Of a stretch of 64,000 nucleotides of DNA, positions 43,132 to 55,807 are shown piece by piece. Source of the DNA: Hyaloscypha bicolor E (taxonomy: Eukaryota; Ascomycota; Leotiomycetes; Helotiales; Hyaloscyphaceae). Numbering within the stretch: the first letter of the stretch is position 1; each line of letters starts with the position of its first letter. The stretch covers positions 1,116,001 to 1,180,000 of the forward strand of contig NW_020194557.1 of the NCBI RefSeq assembly GCF_002865645.1, written 5' to 3'. Under the pieces are notes generated by a model. It ran no database searches and was not told the DNA's origin. It was given only the letters and a program-made list of their open reading frames with translations. The translations under genes and the position numbers were made by a program.

Positions 43132-44864
43132 TTACGCACTCAGGCCTCCTCCCTCATCATCTGCCCCGCAATTCGCTTCCTCGTCCCTTTGTCTCTGCAC
43201 TTCTTCCAATCCCCTTTTCTTGAACCCTCCGGGCAATAAGCACCAAAATGCCAAGATAGCCACGAACAATGCAAGTGCAATCGGTTGCAAAACCTGCACA
43301 CCTTTTGCCTGAGCAATCGCCCCCACAGCAAACGGTAAAACTGCAGCACCACCTCCTCCAAAGGCTGCCGCAAATCCAATCGAACTAATATGCAACCTCC
43401 TCGGCAGAAGTTTTGTAGCCACCACAATTGCTGCGGGAAATAATGGGCCCAGGAAGAACCCAAGCCAACCCGCGAACACTGCACTTGCAACAAAATTCGG
43501 GATGAGCCAAAAGCAGAGCTCAAGTCCCATGCAAATGAGGAGATAGCCTGCGATCGCAAGTTTCTCTCCTATTTTCCCTGTCACGAACCCGAGGATCACC
43601 CGTCCAAATGTTAAACCTAGCCAAAATCCCGTCACAACGAGACCTGAAGCAAAAGGTTCTCCATGCCTAACTTTCAACATGAAGGTAACGAGCCAGCCGC
43701 CGAGAGAAACCTCAACCCCGACGTATAAGAGCAGGAAGATGGCGCAGAGCCATGTGATTTTGTTACGCAGTGCTTCTCTGGTCCGTGAATGCCCTTCTTC
43801 AGAATGCGTCCCAGGGTTTTTTGCGCGATAGATGGCTCCTGTTGCCCTCCGGAAAGTGACAATAGAAAGGACCAATTCTAGAACTGCAACTCCAACCTGG
43901 AGAGGTTAGTTGGAGAATCTGGATGAGAAGTCCAGGATTCAGTGCTAAAATCGGGTTGACGGAGACATACCATTAGATAATAAAACTTATACCAAACTAA
44001 ATGCGCCTTCGTGACCATAGCCGTAGCAATCAACGGACTGATCGCCGCTCCTAGTCCATAACAACCATGCAAGATTCCGAGCATCTCATTTGCGTTCTGC
44101 ATATTCCCAATCCAGGCGTTCCACCCGCTGTCTGCCAACCCTATCCCGAAACCTGCGAACATGAAAATCACAGGAAGAACGGGGTAGGGCGGGTGGATGC
44201 AGATTACTACGTAGGCGATAATTTTGCAAGATGGTCCAATGATCGCTATGCCAAGCTGACCGAAGCGCATGTGTACTGTGTTGTTGAGGAACGCGGCGAG
44301 TGTGTAGCCGAGAAAGGGAGCCAGAAAGACGAGTGAGATGATGGTGTAGTTTACGTTGTAGTAGACTTCAAGCTGTAAGATAGTTGGTAAGAGAAAAGAG
44401 AGATGCTCAAGGTGAAGCCCAACATTGAACTCAAGGAAGTACAGAAGGAATGAATGCAGGAGTAGAAATGGATGAAAGCAAGACCAGTATTTAGATGAAA
44501 AAAGTAGAGGTGTGGAATGAAATCAAAAGTAACAGTCGAATGAAAACAGGAGGTGGTTCTTACATAAGGTATTAAAGCCTCTAGGAGTGTTAGATCGTCC
44601 TCTCCAAGTTCCGGGAAGACTTACACCGTATGCAGCATCATTCATTCCCATGTTTATAAAGCAAAGAAGTGTTGTGAGGTACCGGTACATGTTGATCCTC
44701 GGGTAATTCCATCGTTCTAACTTGGTGGATTCATCCGTGGGATCCTGGCCTTCTTCCTTGGTATCCTCTACTGCTTCCCCAGAGTTATCATTGGGCCGTG
44801 AAGAAATTACATCTTTTTCATTCTCTTCATTAACCGTTAGAGTCGTCACTGCCGAACTTGTCAT
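43132..44864 (-). CDS. MFS transporter (BSC6-like) with a 15-nt microexon
   Basis: Model: complement(43132-43896, 43971-44372, 44564-44578, 44625-44864), 473 residues. Exon 1 has a hydrophilic acidic N-terminus and ends LCFINMGMNDAAYG. The 15-base microexon (ALIPY) is required to restore NDAAYG-ALIPY-LEVYYNVNYTIISLVFL, a conserved family string. The third junction is FYYLM-VGVAVLELVL. Signature segments include GFGIGLADSGWNAWIG, GCYGLGAAISPL, WLGLTFGRVILG and FGGGGAAVLPFAVG. Twelve membrane segments are expected. Related fungal genes are annotated as MFS transporters of unknown cargo (BSC6 in yeast). Donors are GTAAGT, GTAAGA and GTATGT; acceptors are TAGAG, CAG and CAG. Confidence 0.85.
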
Positions 44865-47800
44865 GATGCGTTAAGGATGTCTAAGGCCGAGGAAAATTGT
44901 TCCAGACTGAGGATTGAGCCAGCTCTGCTTTAGAAAGACTCAGAGAAGATGGGGTTGAAAAGGGATAGAAATAGGAGAGGCAAGTTCATGAAGTCGCCCC
45001 GAAGTTTAACCGGGATCGCCAATCATGGTTGACGACGTAACAAGTGCTAGGCCCCGAGAGGCAAAAATCAGAGTGCCCATCCCACTTTACTATGCGTCCC
45101 AGAGGGCCACGCCGATCAGATATAAAAATATGTGGAGGATCTGCATGTCTGGAGGACCGGCCCGGAAACTCCGTCAGCGTGGTCTTCGAAATCAAGAACT
45201 TTCGGTTGTCACACCACACTTTCTCATCTAACAATGTACCAATTTCGTCGTGTTTTCGTCTAGCACGCGAAAATGCTGCCCTTTACCGACTGTTACATTC
45301 CTATCCCTGATGAATATTGCAGGAATAACAGACTCAAGGGAGAACTTCTTAATGTCCAGGCTAATTCTGGACATTCAAACGCTTGAACATCGGACCCAAT
45401 TTGGGAGAGTCATCTATGCCGGCAAGTGCATTTGCTGGTTCAATTGCAAGTCTAAAACCAAATTGACGTGTCCCATTAACAATAGAAAGTGCTCTCAGAA
45501 TATTGAAAACTAATAACAAAAGCAGGCCAGGAGGGAGACGAGAATTGAGTCTTTATCAGACTCTACAAACAGAGGATATGGGGCCTAATACCGTGCGCAC
45601 CATATATTCTCCGTCCCCGCCGACGCTCACATATTCCAGCCATTCCTCGTTCCGGACATTTTTCAAGTCATCCCCACTCCACAGCTTGTAATTTTGTCCC
45701 AATACTTGTATACTCCGTTCCGTTTCTGTTGACCCTTCTTAACTCTAGTGGGTTGCATCAGAATAGAGCGAAGTCTTAAGTCCTGTGGATCTTTGGCGAA
45801 GATTACAAGGCAATGCAAGTTGCGCAAAGCCTCTCGAAGCTTTTGAAGGAGATCACAATCTTCAAGAGATCTGTTCCACCCACGAATTCTGCTCTATGTT
45901 CCACTATTTCTATCCGTCCCTTCAACATCTCTACAAAAGTATGTTGCTGTACGGTCGATGTTGGGACTTCTTGGGGTTAAGAGGAGCTATATGAACGCAT
46001 GCGCAAGACTGTTCGCTTAAGCGCATACGTATCTCATTCTATTTCATTTAAATTTGATAGTGTAGTGAAGTTTAATATGGTTGTGTCCAGAAAGATGGGA
46101 AACGGGGGAGAGCTACTTTTGTATGCCTGGGAGGAATACAGTCTGTTTGGTGAAGTTGAAATGAATGCTGCTTTATAATAGAAAGAAGGAAGAAATCTAA
46201 GCAAGTAGCAGATCTCAGAGCTAACAGGAGTCGCAATTTTAGGCCATGAAGCTGCTTAAGTGTAGGTGACCGCCATGATATTTGGCGTAGCCACCTCCAC
46301 CTTCACCTCGGTGATGTCGGAATCTTGGTGTACGGTAAGGAAAGTCGACTAGGCTAAGGTCGGCGAATCTTTTATCGACTTGGGGGAGCAACTGCTCGAG
46401 CGCAGTGTCTACGAGAACTCGAGACAATTTCGAATGTCCCGCGACGAACAGAAAGCGAATCGAGTGGCAAACACATCCTAGGGTGCGAAAGGACAAAATG
46501 AGCTTTGGGATGGACGAACGGAGCCTTCCTAGAGGGACAAAAGAACTTGTGGAAGGGAGGGAGAAAGGGGCTCGCACATTGCAAGGGGAATGAAGCATCG
46601 AGCACCCGGTCTGTTGCTTGAGAGTTCAACATTCCTTCCCTCCACGTCCGTTGCATGTGCCATTTGCTGAGAGATCGCACGGGCAGGAAAAGGATCCGTG
46701 GAAGGTAGCGATGTCAAGTAGAGGTCCGTAGCAGTGCCTTCTCGGTCATTTCAACAGTGCTTAACCTCACATCCAAACCCTGTCCTGACTCCGATAGCTC
46801 GGCAGTCTGCAGATATGCGGAATATCATCTCTCAGCTTCCTTATCATCGCATGGTCTGCTATCCACCCTTCCAGGATCTCGCAGAATTTTCTTCCTTCGA
46901 GGCTGATATCGTCGCGCGCAGAGGTATCAAGAGAGGCAGGTGTTGTAGATGGAAGGGTTCGGCGCAACGCCGCTCGTCGGTGGATGAAGGAATGGTCGAG
47001 GACATTCGAAGCGCTGGCTATTTGGGGTCCTGATATAATTAGCATCTCCCCAAGTCAACATGACGAAGACATACCATCCTATGGACCTGTGGGAAAGAGC
47101 ATAGCCGCCTCAACAGCGCCAGGAGCTACCGAGGTCGGACCAATCCCGCGGACAGCAGCGATCTAATCCGATCAAACATCAGGTCTCGGAGATGTGCGCG
47201 GGGGGGTTCCAAGATGTGGGGTCAATCCTTAAATTCTTCGAGGGGTCCCTTTTCAGCTCCAGTCGTCCCAATCTGGATGGGCTTCCATGGATATGGTGGA
47301 CAAACATCCAACAGGAAGCAGGAGTAGCGGCTTGCCGCTGGCCAAAACATCGTGGCCCACACTGCTCGATTATGAACTGGCCTTCGTACATATATTGAAA
47401 CGTCCCTGGTCTTCGAACTCCGGGTGGTTCCTTCTGTGAAGGTCAGCAAAAGGAACCTCTGCTTTGTCGCGCGCTCAGGAGATGTCGGGACTGTGCCGTG
47501 CAAGCGGCCAAATCCCGCCTGCAAAGTACAGACCGCGTCCAGTTTCAAGAGCCTCGGCAGTCCGACCGTGCATCAAGCAGATCCTCTGCCCCTTTCGTTG
47601 GTCGCGATCTCGGACTGGCAGCTGCAGGGTCTCCCGCGGTCAATCGATGTTGTTTTGGGGATCATGTTTAATCACGTCAGATAAGCCGCCTGCTGCCGCC
47701 ATCGTTCGCCTGCGTATCAGATCCTCGCTTAGGGCCCTGAGTTCGGCCTTGCCCCTGGCGACAATCCAGACATCAGACGAGATCTCCAACGCTCCGAGTT

Positions 47801-48112
47801 TCACCGCCAGCCGATTTCTCGACTTTGGACGAACATGGTCGTTCGCGCCCAAAAACAGTGTTTTCTCTTGGGCAGGGTGCTCCAAAGTATTCAGAGCGCC
47901 ATGAAACTTTATGGAAACGCCCTGATTTCTCCTTTACCGCGCAGGATCGTGAGGCACGACCTTGGCGTAGAGATGGAGGTATATCTACAGCTGGGAAGGC
48001 CATCTTTTACTTTCGGCATCATCTCCGCCGATCTCTTCTCGTCCACTCCTTTGCCTACGTTCTTCCTGCTGAGCAGATTTACACTCCTTTGCCTAGCGCA
48101 TTTACATTCATC
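44865..48112. other. Gene-poor interval, no convincing gene
   Basis: About 3.2 kb. A GC-rich portion (46.7-48.0 kb) has long overlapping frames on both strands. One minus-strand stretch (about 47700-47850) faintly resembles a short-chain dehydrogenase (VWIVARGKAELRALSED) but without a nucleotide-binding loop or active site, so no gene is called. The rest shows nothing. Confidence 0.4.
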
Positions 48113-49661
48113 ATGATTGCATCACTTTCACTCCTTCTTTCCTCCGTCGCCCTTTCTTTCGCTTCTCCTCTGGGACCTATCGAAGCCCGGACTGTTGCAG
48201 CGCTGAACACAGCTGCTTTTGAAGAGGCCCAACAGAGAGATGCCACAGCCACGCGTGCTTTTTCGGGTATAGAGATAACTGTATGTTTCTCTACCTGTGT
48301 AGAAGACCCCTGCTAATGGACAGACCTCAACTGGCCAATGTCTCTTCATCAATGAACTATCTGGGGATTTCCGTGCAAACTTGAACCCCATTCAAGCTGG
48401 TACTTGCGATGGATCTCAAGGACAATTGTGGGATGTCATTACCAAAGGCAAGCATGATGATCAGGCGGGAACCATGCTTCTGGTCAACACTTTGGTATGT
48501 AGGCACCTTGGCTCCCCTATTGATGCTTACACTCGCAGACCCAAGCCTGTATGAACTTCGACCCTCGTCGAGCCGCCGGAAATACTGTGATCATGTTCTC
48601 TTGTGGTGGGAGAGCCGACGGAGGTAAGATTTCCCCCTGCTTGTAAAGCAAAACTAATCTTTGCAGGTGGCGCTGTAACCAATTCCCAATTGTTCGCATT
48701 TGCTGGTGGTGCTGGACCATTGGCACTCCAACCAAAGAATGCTGCTGGAACCTGCTTGACTGTCACTTCGGGTAACGTTCTTGATCAAGCCCCATGCAAT
48801 ACCGGTGATGCCAAGCAAGCATTCAGCTTCAGTGGTGGCGGAGCAGCATCTGCCCCGGCATCAACCACAGCTCTTGCTGTATCGTCCATCTCAAAAGTTG
48901 CTGCTGTTGTCGCCGCAACTTCCAACCTCCCGGCTGTCGCTCAATGCAACTCCGTCACCACCGTCTTTGTCACTCGAGCAGCATCAAGCGCCGGCGCAGC
49001 TCCTGCAACGAGCAACGCTGCAGCAGCCTCTTCAGCAACCTCCCCAGTCTCTGCTCCTGCTGTATCTGCCATCGCCGGCGAGGTAATCATCAAAACCGAC
49101 ACCTCCAATCCTTCAACTCCCGTCCCAGTCTCAGGCGCAGGAGGAACCCTCCAGCCATCCTCGGCTGCCGAAGCAAACAAGCGAGACGATACAGCAACCC
49201 GTGCCTTCACCGGCGTCTCCCTCAAGGCAGCAAACGGACAATGCCTCTTCATCAACCCAACAGCTGGCGATTTCAGGCAGAACTTGGTCCCAGTCAACCT
49301 ACAACCCTGCACGGGCAGTCTGAACGAGAAGTTCGATCTCATCACCGCTGGCATCCACAACAATACACCCAACACCACTCTTGTCGTGAGCTCTTTGATG
49401 CAAGGATGCATAAGCTTCGACCCTAGACGTGCGGACCCTACCAAGGTTCAGGTCTTCGCATGCGGCGGTAGAGGCGACGGCTCAGGCCAAGTCTCCAACT
49501 CCCAACAATTTCCTTTCGGAGGAGGGAACTCGATACTCCTCGCTCCACTTAACAGCAACGGCCAAACTTGCCTGACCAGCAACGCAACCCCGAACCCGCC
49601 GATTCTGGATCAAGGAGCTTGCAACGGTAACGCGGATCAGCTTTTCACTATTGCCCAGTAG
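48113..49661 (+). CDS. Secreted protein with two ricin-B-like (beta-trefoil) lectin-type repeats
   Basis: Model: join(48113-48280, 48324-48494, 48539-48623, 48667-49661), 472 residues. The signal peptide is MIASLSLLLSSVALSFA. Copy 1 (about 42-200) and copy 2 (about 313-472) share order and text: RDATATRAFSG and RDDTATRAFTG; TGQCLFINELSGDFRANL and NGQCLFINPTAGDFRQNL; ACMNFDPRRA and GCISFDPRRA; FSCGGRADG and FACGGRGDG. A low-complexity Ala/Ser/Thr linker (about 200-310) ends in EANKR, a Kex2-type dibasic site just before copy 2, so the protein may be split into two lectin-like domains. Copy 1 is split by three introns while copy 2 lies in one exon, suggesting that copy 2 arose from a spliced copy or lost its introns. 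Carbohydrate binding is inferred; no catalytic or toxic domain is visible. Confidence 0.82.
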
Positions 49662-51454
49662 TTTAGAGGGCATTCACATTCGCTTTTCTACCGTTGTTTG
49701 GGGAGAATGAACATCCTTTCGGTGGCAGGACACCCACATTCGTTTCTGTGTACGAAATTTGCCTTCTTTTCTTGAGGGCATCAAGAGCGGCTTTGTACCT
49801 GTATCAGTATGGATCAAAAGGCTTTGGGATGGATTCTTCGATTCTTCACTGTAACATTACGATTAGAGGAGTACTTTGCTAAGACTACACTCGTTTTCAC
49901 GGAGACAATTCATGTTTGCACCTCCGCACAGTTTGCATGTTTGGATAGATTCCGAAAGCAGATTATCCTAAATGATGACTACTTCCAATTTGTATGATTG
50001 ATCCCATTCTTGCCTTTCTTAATAGTGTTGAGGGTAAGATACAGCCGCTCTTCTCTGGCTCAAGATCTCGACCAACAAGAGCAGCGTATTATGAATTGCG
50101 AGATAATTTGAATTAGCAGGGATTGTGTGGATGCGGTAGGGCTGAGAGTCCTCTTCGTGTCCGACAGCTCAGTGCAGGATCGATATCACTAATAAAGAAA
50201 GAAGGGCCTCAGATCTCTGCTTTCCTTTTATTCTTTTTTACTATTCACTTCTAGAGCCAGGTTTAGAAGCGCATTATAAAATAAATAGAGACATAGCACA
50301 TTTTGCCTTCCCAGTTATAGATCCTTTATATTATATATTAAAAAGCTTTAAAGTATTAAAAGAATTAAGTAATTTTAATATATGAATTATTTTGAAATTA
50401 CTTATTTATAATTTATAATTTATAAATATTTCAAGATTATATGACCGCGCCACGTGACTAGAAGCAAACGCTTGAATGTATATATAATATTTAAAGAAAA
50501 AGTTTTTAATTAATTAAAATATTAAAAAATATAAATGCTTCTAAAAGCTTATATAAAAATTAAATAACTTTCAAAATAAACACTTATATTTACTTCTTTA
50601 ATAAGTAAGAAATATATATTTTATATATTTAAATAAATTATATGTGTGACGGCGCTGGCTGGGGGCGGCTGTCACCTGACTAGTTTCACCTAGCTAGCCG
50701 GCATTTCAGTGATTTTAGCTGGTATTTCCCCCCTTTTATCCCCTTTCCTTCTCTCTCTCTTCCTCCTTCTTCTCTTTAGCTTAGTGTTCTCAATATATGG
50801 AACTCTCGGATCTTTGAGCCTTGACCATTACCTTGATCCCGCCGTTATAATATAATTAAATAAATTATATATAATTAAGTTAAAGTTTTAAGTTTATGCC
50901 TAAAAGTAAAGTTATAGATTTTAAGGTTTGGGCTTTAGGTAATATAGCCGGATAAGAGGTCATCGGCCTTAATACGGCGGATATAACGATAAGTCTTGTA
51001 ACTAGTAGGGATGAGCGCCAAGCCTAAAGGCGCCACACAACTTTGGTCTATTTACAGTGCTTGGGGCCTTAGTAGCTTAAAGGAATATTGCTATTAGTAA
51101 TGTTTATAAGGCTTAAGTGCTATTATTTAAGCATGACAAGCTTTTGAGGCCTTGTTACCGTGCAACGCACCTGCTATTAAAGCGAGTGTGGCGTCAAACC
51201 TTGGCAGTTGCAAAGCTTTTAGCCGCGTCCTCCTTAGAAATCGAGCTTTACTACCTCTCGCTTAAAAGTCGAGCTTTTGTACTTGTTTCGCATACCGCTC
51301 GTAATTGCGCCGTGACCCACAACTGTAAGAATGGAAAACTTTTACATTGGAGTTAGATGGGATATATAAACTCTGGCAGCTGCCCAATACCCGCAAAGTT
51401 CCTCAAAATCTCTTACCCCAATTGCCAAGTGCATTAATCCTTGCTGAACCCAAA
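49662..51454. other. AT-rich, probably transposon-derived spacer
   Basis: 50.2-50.65 and 50.84-50.95 kb are very AT-rich. 50.65-51.35 kb alternates GC-rich and TA-rich patches with many in-frame stops, as in RIP-mutated retroelement DNA, but no domain can be read. The final part should be the promoter of the next gene. Confidence 0.45.
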
Positions 51455-53146
51455 ATGCTTCTTCATTACCTTGCACTTACTTATGGTACAGCCCTAGTTG
51501 TGGGCTCACCAGTTCCCGACCTTGAGCCACAGCTTTCTGAGCCCCTACTTATTCCAACTATTCTTGGTATCACCGATCCTATGATCTCAAACGCACCAGC
51601 TCTGCCAATCCTGCAGGTCCCAGGTCCACCACTCCCTTCTATTCCCTTCACAGGAAGTAACACTAAGCCGAAGAAGATTGGATATTTTTGGACTGGGGCT
51701 GGCGACAATCAATATGCAGGTATGCAAGACCATAGAGTAATTCCACCAGTATGCTAAAACTATTAGATTTCTTAGCGACTTACAGTCTTGATGATGATAC
51801 TTTCGGCCAATTCATCTGGTTAACAGATGTACCCACCAGTGGCAACTCGCCTCATCATCTGGGTGTCAGCGCAGATGGAAAAACATTAGTTGGAGGTGGT
51901 TTACTTTCCCTCTTGAAAACTCAGGTGGGTTTCACAGATAAGCATTATACTCTTGATTCCTCTAACGCCTGCACTTAATAGGACACTGCCTACTATTTCG
52001 ATGTCTCAAACCCATACCGCCCAAAATTCTCCCACAGCAACAGGGCTCTACTGTCCTCAATGACGGATGAGATTCACGCTAAACCAGACGGGTAAGCCAC
52101 AAAAGCTTTCTATTATTATTAGCAACGAACTGACATTCTGCAGAGGTTTCATCATCACCTACATGGGCTCAGCAGCCGGCGCTTCCCCGGGAAGACTCGT
52201 CGAAACCGACTCAGAATACAATATCATTGGCGAATTTCCAGCCGTTACAGATATTGCTGGAACTCTCAACACTGTCGAAGAACCATTCAACCCTCACGGC
52301 CTGACTGTCGACTGGAACAAGAATATTATCCTCACCTCAGACTATGTGGTTCCAGTCACGATCCTGAAGCCATCTCTTGGGATAGTGCTTGACAACACCT
52401 TGCGTCTCTGGAAACTGGATACTCGCACAGTCATTAGCACCATTACAATTCCTAACGTAAGTGTTCGAACTTAACTTTAAAGCTGCCGCGCTAACTGTGA
52501 AACAGGGAGGCGGTATCCAAGACGTCAAATTCATCCCCGGCAACCCCGAGTCCGCTGCTGTTGCTACAGCAGTCGCCTTGGGCCAAGTCTGGATCATCTA
52601 CCCCTTTCGCTACGACAGAAGCGGCAAGCAAGGTGTAGCAGAGCTTCTGTACGACCTCGGTCCCAAAGCCGAGAACGTAGTTGCAATCTAGCGAGTCCCC
52701 CTTTCCCTCCCTAAACACGTCACTAACCTAACCCCTCCAGCTCCGATATCACCAAGGACGGAAAATATGCATACTTCACCCTCACAACAGATAACCACAT
52801 TGCAGCCCTCGATATCTCTGACCTCAACAACGTTAAGCGACTCGATGACCCAAGCACCATCCAACCAACAATCGGACCGCATTACATCAAAGTCACTCCT
52901 GACCAGAAACACATCATCGTCAATGACTACTTCTTGCAAACCGGAGACAATGGACTGGTCAACACACCTGCTGATTACAGAGCGCTGTATATTGATATCA
53001 ATCCTGATGGGAGTTTGCATTTTAATCGCAGTATCGATTTTGTACAGCAGTTTTCGAGGGGTGGAATCAATGATCGCGGTGGGGCGAAACCACATTCTAC
53101 TGTGGTGTTTGATTTGACGGACCCGGCCCATCCTTATTATTCCTGA
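51455..53146 (+). CDS. SBP56-type selenium-binding protein / methanethiol oxidase, secreted form
   Basis: Model: join(51455-51719, 51767-51924, 51982-52091, 52144-52456, 52506-52684, 52741-53146), 476 residues. It starts with a signal-peptide-like MLLHYLALTYGTALVVG. The SBP56 propeller follows: PSGNSPHHLGVS-like TSGNSPHHLGVSADGKTLVG, KPDGGFIITYMGSAAG, FNPHGLTVDWNKNIILTSDY, GGGIQDVKFIPG, GPHYIKVTPDQKHIIVNDYF and GAKPHSTVVFDLTDP. The histidines in PHHLG, NPHGL and KPHST are conserved metal/substrate residues of the family. SELENBP1 oxidises methanethiol to H2S, H2O2 and formaldehyde; the fungal role is unproven. Oddity: the fifth intron must start after 52684 to keep the conserved VVA-SDITKDGKYAY, yet the donor there reads AATCTA, not GT. 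It is either damaged or mis-sequenced. Confidence 0.8.
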
Positions 53147-54188
53147 ATAATTAGAAATTGCAGCGCTTGGGGGTGACTACGTTACTTAGACCAACGTGGA
53201 TTCAAGACTCTTTCTGTGTGGAAGATAACTAGAGAGTAAGCTTGAACTGGAAGCTCTAGAGCTTGTCTCTATTCTAATGGGAGCTTTTTTCACGTGTACC
53301 GTAGCTTTCTTATAGCCCAAGGCGACCCTATCACTCGCCTTCGGCGCGTGTCTTCGGTACAGCTCCTTGTTCTATATTATGTGGATTATACAAGTAGGTA
53401 AGAATAAACTCTTAAGCAGTATACTAGTATAGCTTGCTTAGAGAGCATACTATAATGGGAATATTAAATTAGGACAATATGTTAAATGATTTGATTTGAT
53501 TTAATTAGACCATCTAAATCAAATCAAGTTATAAATAAGCTAACTAAATTATACTTAATTATAATCAAATATAATTAAGTATGAATCCAAGACAATTCCG
53601 ACACTCGGCGGTCCGCAAGCTATGCCGGCTCGGAATCGTCCTTAAAAATAAACACCCCTCTCGCGGATGCCGTATGTGCCAGAAAAACTGACCACCTCAA
53701 AGTCTTCCAATGGGCTCCTAGTTTTCGAATTCTGTAGTCATCTCAGGACCGATCGGCACAGGCAAGATGTCTCGTTGAGGAACAGGCATCTTAATAAGTG
53801 TTGAAACAGCACCCGGTGGACCGAACTTTTTTGATCTTGGTCTTTCCTACTTTGTATAGAGATACCGAATAGCATCAATTATCTCTTCCGGTATGGGATG
53901 CAAGACCGGCCAACTACCCCACAACATGCACATTCAAAAAGATCTGTGTAGACCTAATCCAGGAGATAAAACGTCTCAACTCTATTGGAGGACACGCTTT
54001 CGAGTTTTCCTGTCCCCAATTCCCACATGTACAGGCTCATTTCAATCCGCGGGGTTATGCTTCGGCATATCCTGTGACGACAAGCAAGCGTATTGATAGG
54101 TTGAAGATTTCTGGGTTACGTGTTTGCATATAACTCGAACAGAACATTATCTCTGTTATAACTATGCAAGGCTTCCTTGAACAGATTC
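53147..54188. other. AT-rich spacer with palindromic stretches
   Basis: 53.4-53.6 kb contains inverted AT-rich sequence (GATTTGATTTAATTAGA then TCTAAATCAAATC). 53.59-53.65 kb is an imperfect hairpin around CGGCGGTCCGCAAGC. No gene seen. Confidence 0.4.
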
Positions 54189-54196
54189 ATTTTGGT

Positions 54197-54345
54197 CAGT
54201 GTGTCAAATTAGTAGATTAGAGAAGAGTAGTGGGTCCTATTCATACTCTACTCAGCCAAAATATGTCCTACTTATACTCTATTCAATATTGGATGAGTAT
54301 ATACTTAAGTAACTTGAGTAATTTTAGTATTCATTTGACACACCG
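54197..54345. mobile_element. 149-bp hAT-like MITE
   Basis: The ends CAGTGTGTCAAAT (54197-54209) and ATTTGACACACCG (54333-54345) are inverted with one mismatch. Flanks ATTTTGGT (54189-54196) and GTTTTGGT (54346-54353) agree at seven of eight bases, the 8-bp duplication typical of hAT insertions. The interior repeats CTACTC/ACTCTA motifs and is non-coding. Confidence 0.78.
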
Positions 54346-54353
54346 GTTTTGGT

Positions 54354-55807
54354 ACAAATGTTGCAGCCACGGCTAACCTGGTTCTGATTGCTATTATGTA
54401 TGTAATGTGTTCAATGATTGGAATGGGATCAAACGAGGATGATTACAGGTAGCGAGGAAGATTTGTATCAATGACGGGTCGATATTTAAGGCTATTCCAG
54501 AGGTTTAGGGCACAATCCGGGGCACACTTGAGGGCTTGCAGGAGATTTAGGGGGGGGATTAGTAGCGACTTTCAGGGCATTTAGGGCCTTTAGGGCCTCT
54601 CTAATTAATATGATAACCTGGAGTTTCAGGCCTTTGAGGGTAACTATTGGGACCACGTGTCCTGAATTATATTCTCCTTTATGCATGAATTATACTCTAT
54701 TTATGCGCTACTTTAGACGAGCTTTAGTACATTACATAACGTAAAGTACGACTACTTTACGTAAAGTTTGTACAGTGTAAAGTTTACCATCCTTCGGTGT
54801 GAACAAAGCTAATCCCACATAGCTTTGCCAAGAAACAATATTATGCAGCCTTTCGGACGGGTTTTGCGGCGTTGGGTTCATGATTCCCATCCAGCCTCTG
54901 TCAGTGACATCTTTCACGGCCTCCAAGTATCTTGGCCTGTGAGGCTATCGGTTTGTTCCTGAACTCGGAGTGCGACAATTATTTACTCGTGGCTTATTGG
55001 TACGCAAATGATTAGGCATCTTCCTTGGCCGTCTAAATGCGGAAAACCCAAGACATGTCCTCTTAATTTTTCAGACGAGTTACGCCACCGATTCTTCCCA
55101 ACCAATCCCCTAGGAGCAGCCATTGCCCGTTCCGTCCTTCAGCCAGCAGACTAGGCGAAGCAAAGCATAGCACCTAGCGCCTGCTGCGAGGCCACAAGTG
55201 TCAAGTTCCTGAAATTAGAGAACTGTTCCAAACTCTCTCAACTTCCTCGCCTGAGTTCGGCTACCATGCCTGCTAGCATTTCTTCTTTCAGTTAGACACT
55301 TTAGTCTTTGCTGCAACAAAGAGTTTGCTTATGGACTTTTCTACCTCCACCTATTCTTGGCCAGTTCTTGCATACTTGTTAAAGTAGCATATATTTCGGT
55401 GCAACGCACGAAGCCTTTACAATTTTCTTTTTCTGTTTGCACCTGTATCTCCGAACCTGGATGTCTCATGCGCCTACCGCTTAAAAATTTGCATTGTGTC
55501 TCTCATCCTCCCAGCCCAGCCATATTCCATTCACAGCCTCACAGAGCAGCAGCTTGGCATTGGGTTGTGGCAACTTGGTCTCGATCTTTGATTCGTGAGA
55601 TGGACACCTATTTTCTAAGACACCAAGCATTGTGAGGCTTCTTTCACCTGATGAGCACGGAGAACTCCCCTGAGGATCAAATACGATGTCTCAATGCTTG
55701 GCTGAGAAGGATGGCCATGGAGCTATATAACTCATGTTCATCTCCCCTCCAGCTGAACAAGCTTTACAGTCATCTGCTCTCAAATACAATCCCCAATCTC
55801 ATTCAGA
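54354..55807. other. Intergenic, promoter side of the protease gene
   Basis: No gene recognised. A small palindrome ACGTAAAGTACGACTACTTT-ACGT lies near 54739-54762. The stretch 55.5-55.8 kb has the pyrimidine-rich look of a fungal promoter/5'UTR. Confidence 0.4.

Noticed and set aside
47640..47885. Minus-strand frame with SDR-like text (VWIVARGKAELRALSED)
   Set aside because: No glycine-rich nucleotide loop, no YxxxK, and stops nearby; similarity is too short to call even a pseudogene.
50640..51110. Possible LTR retroelement
   Set aside because: Composition suggests RIP-mutated repeat DNA, but no LTR pair, primer-binding site or protein domain is readable.
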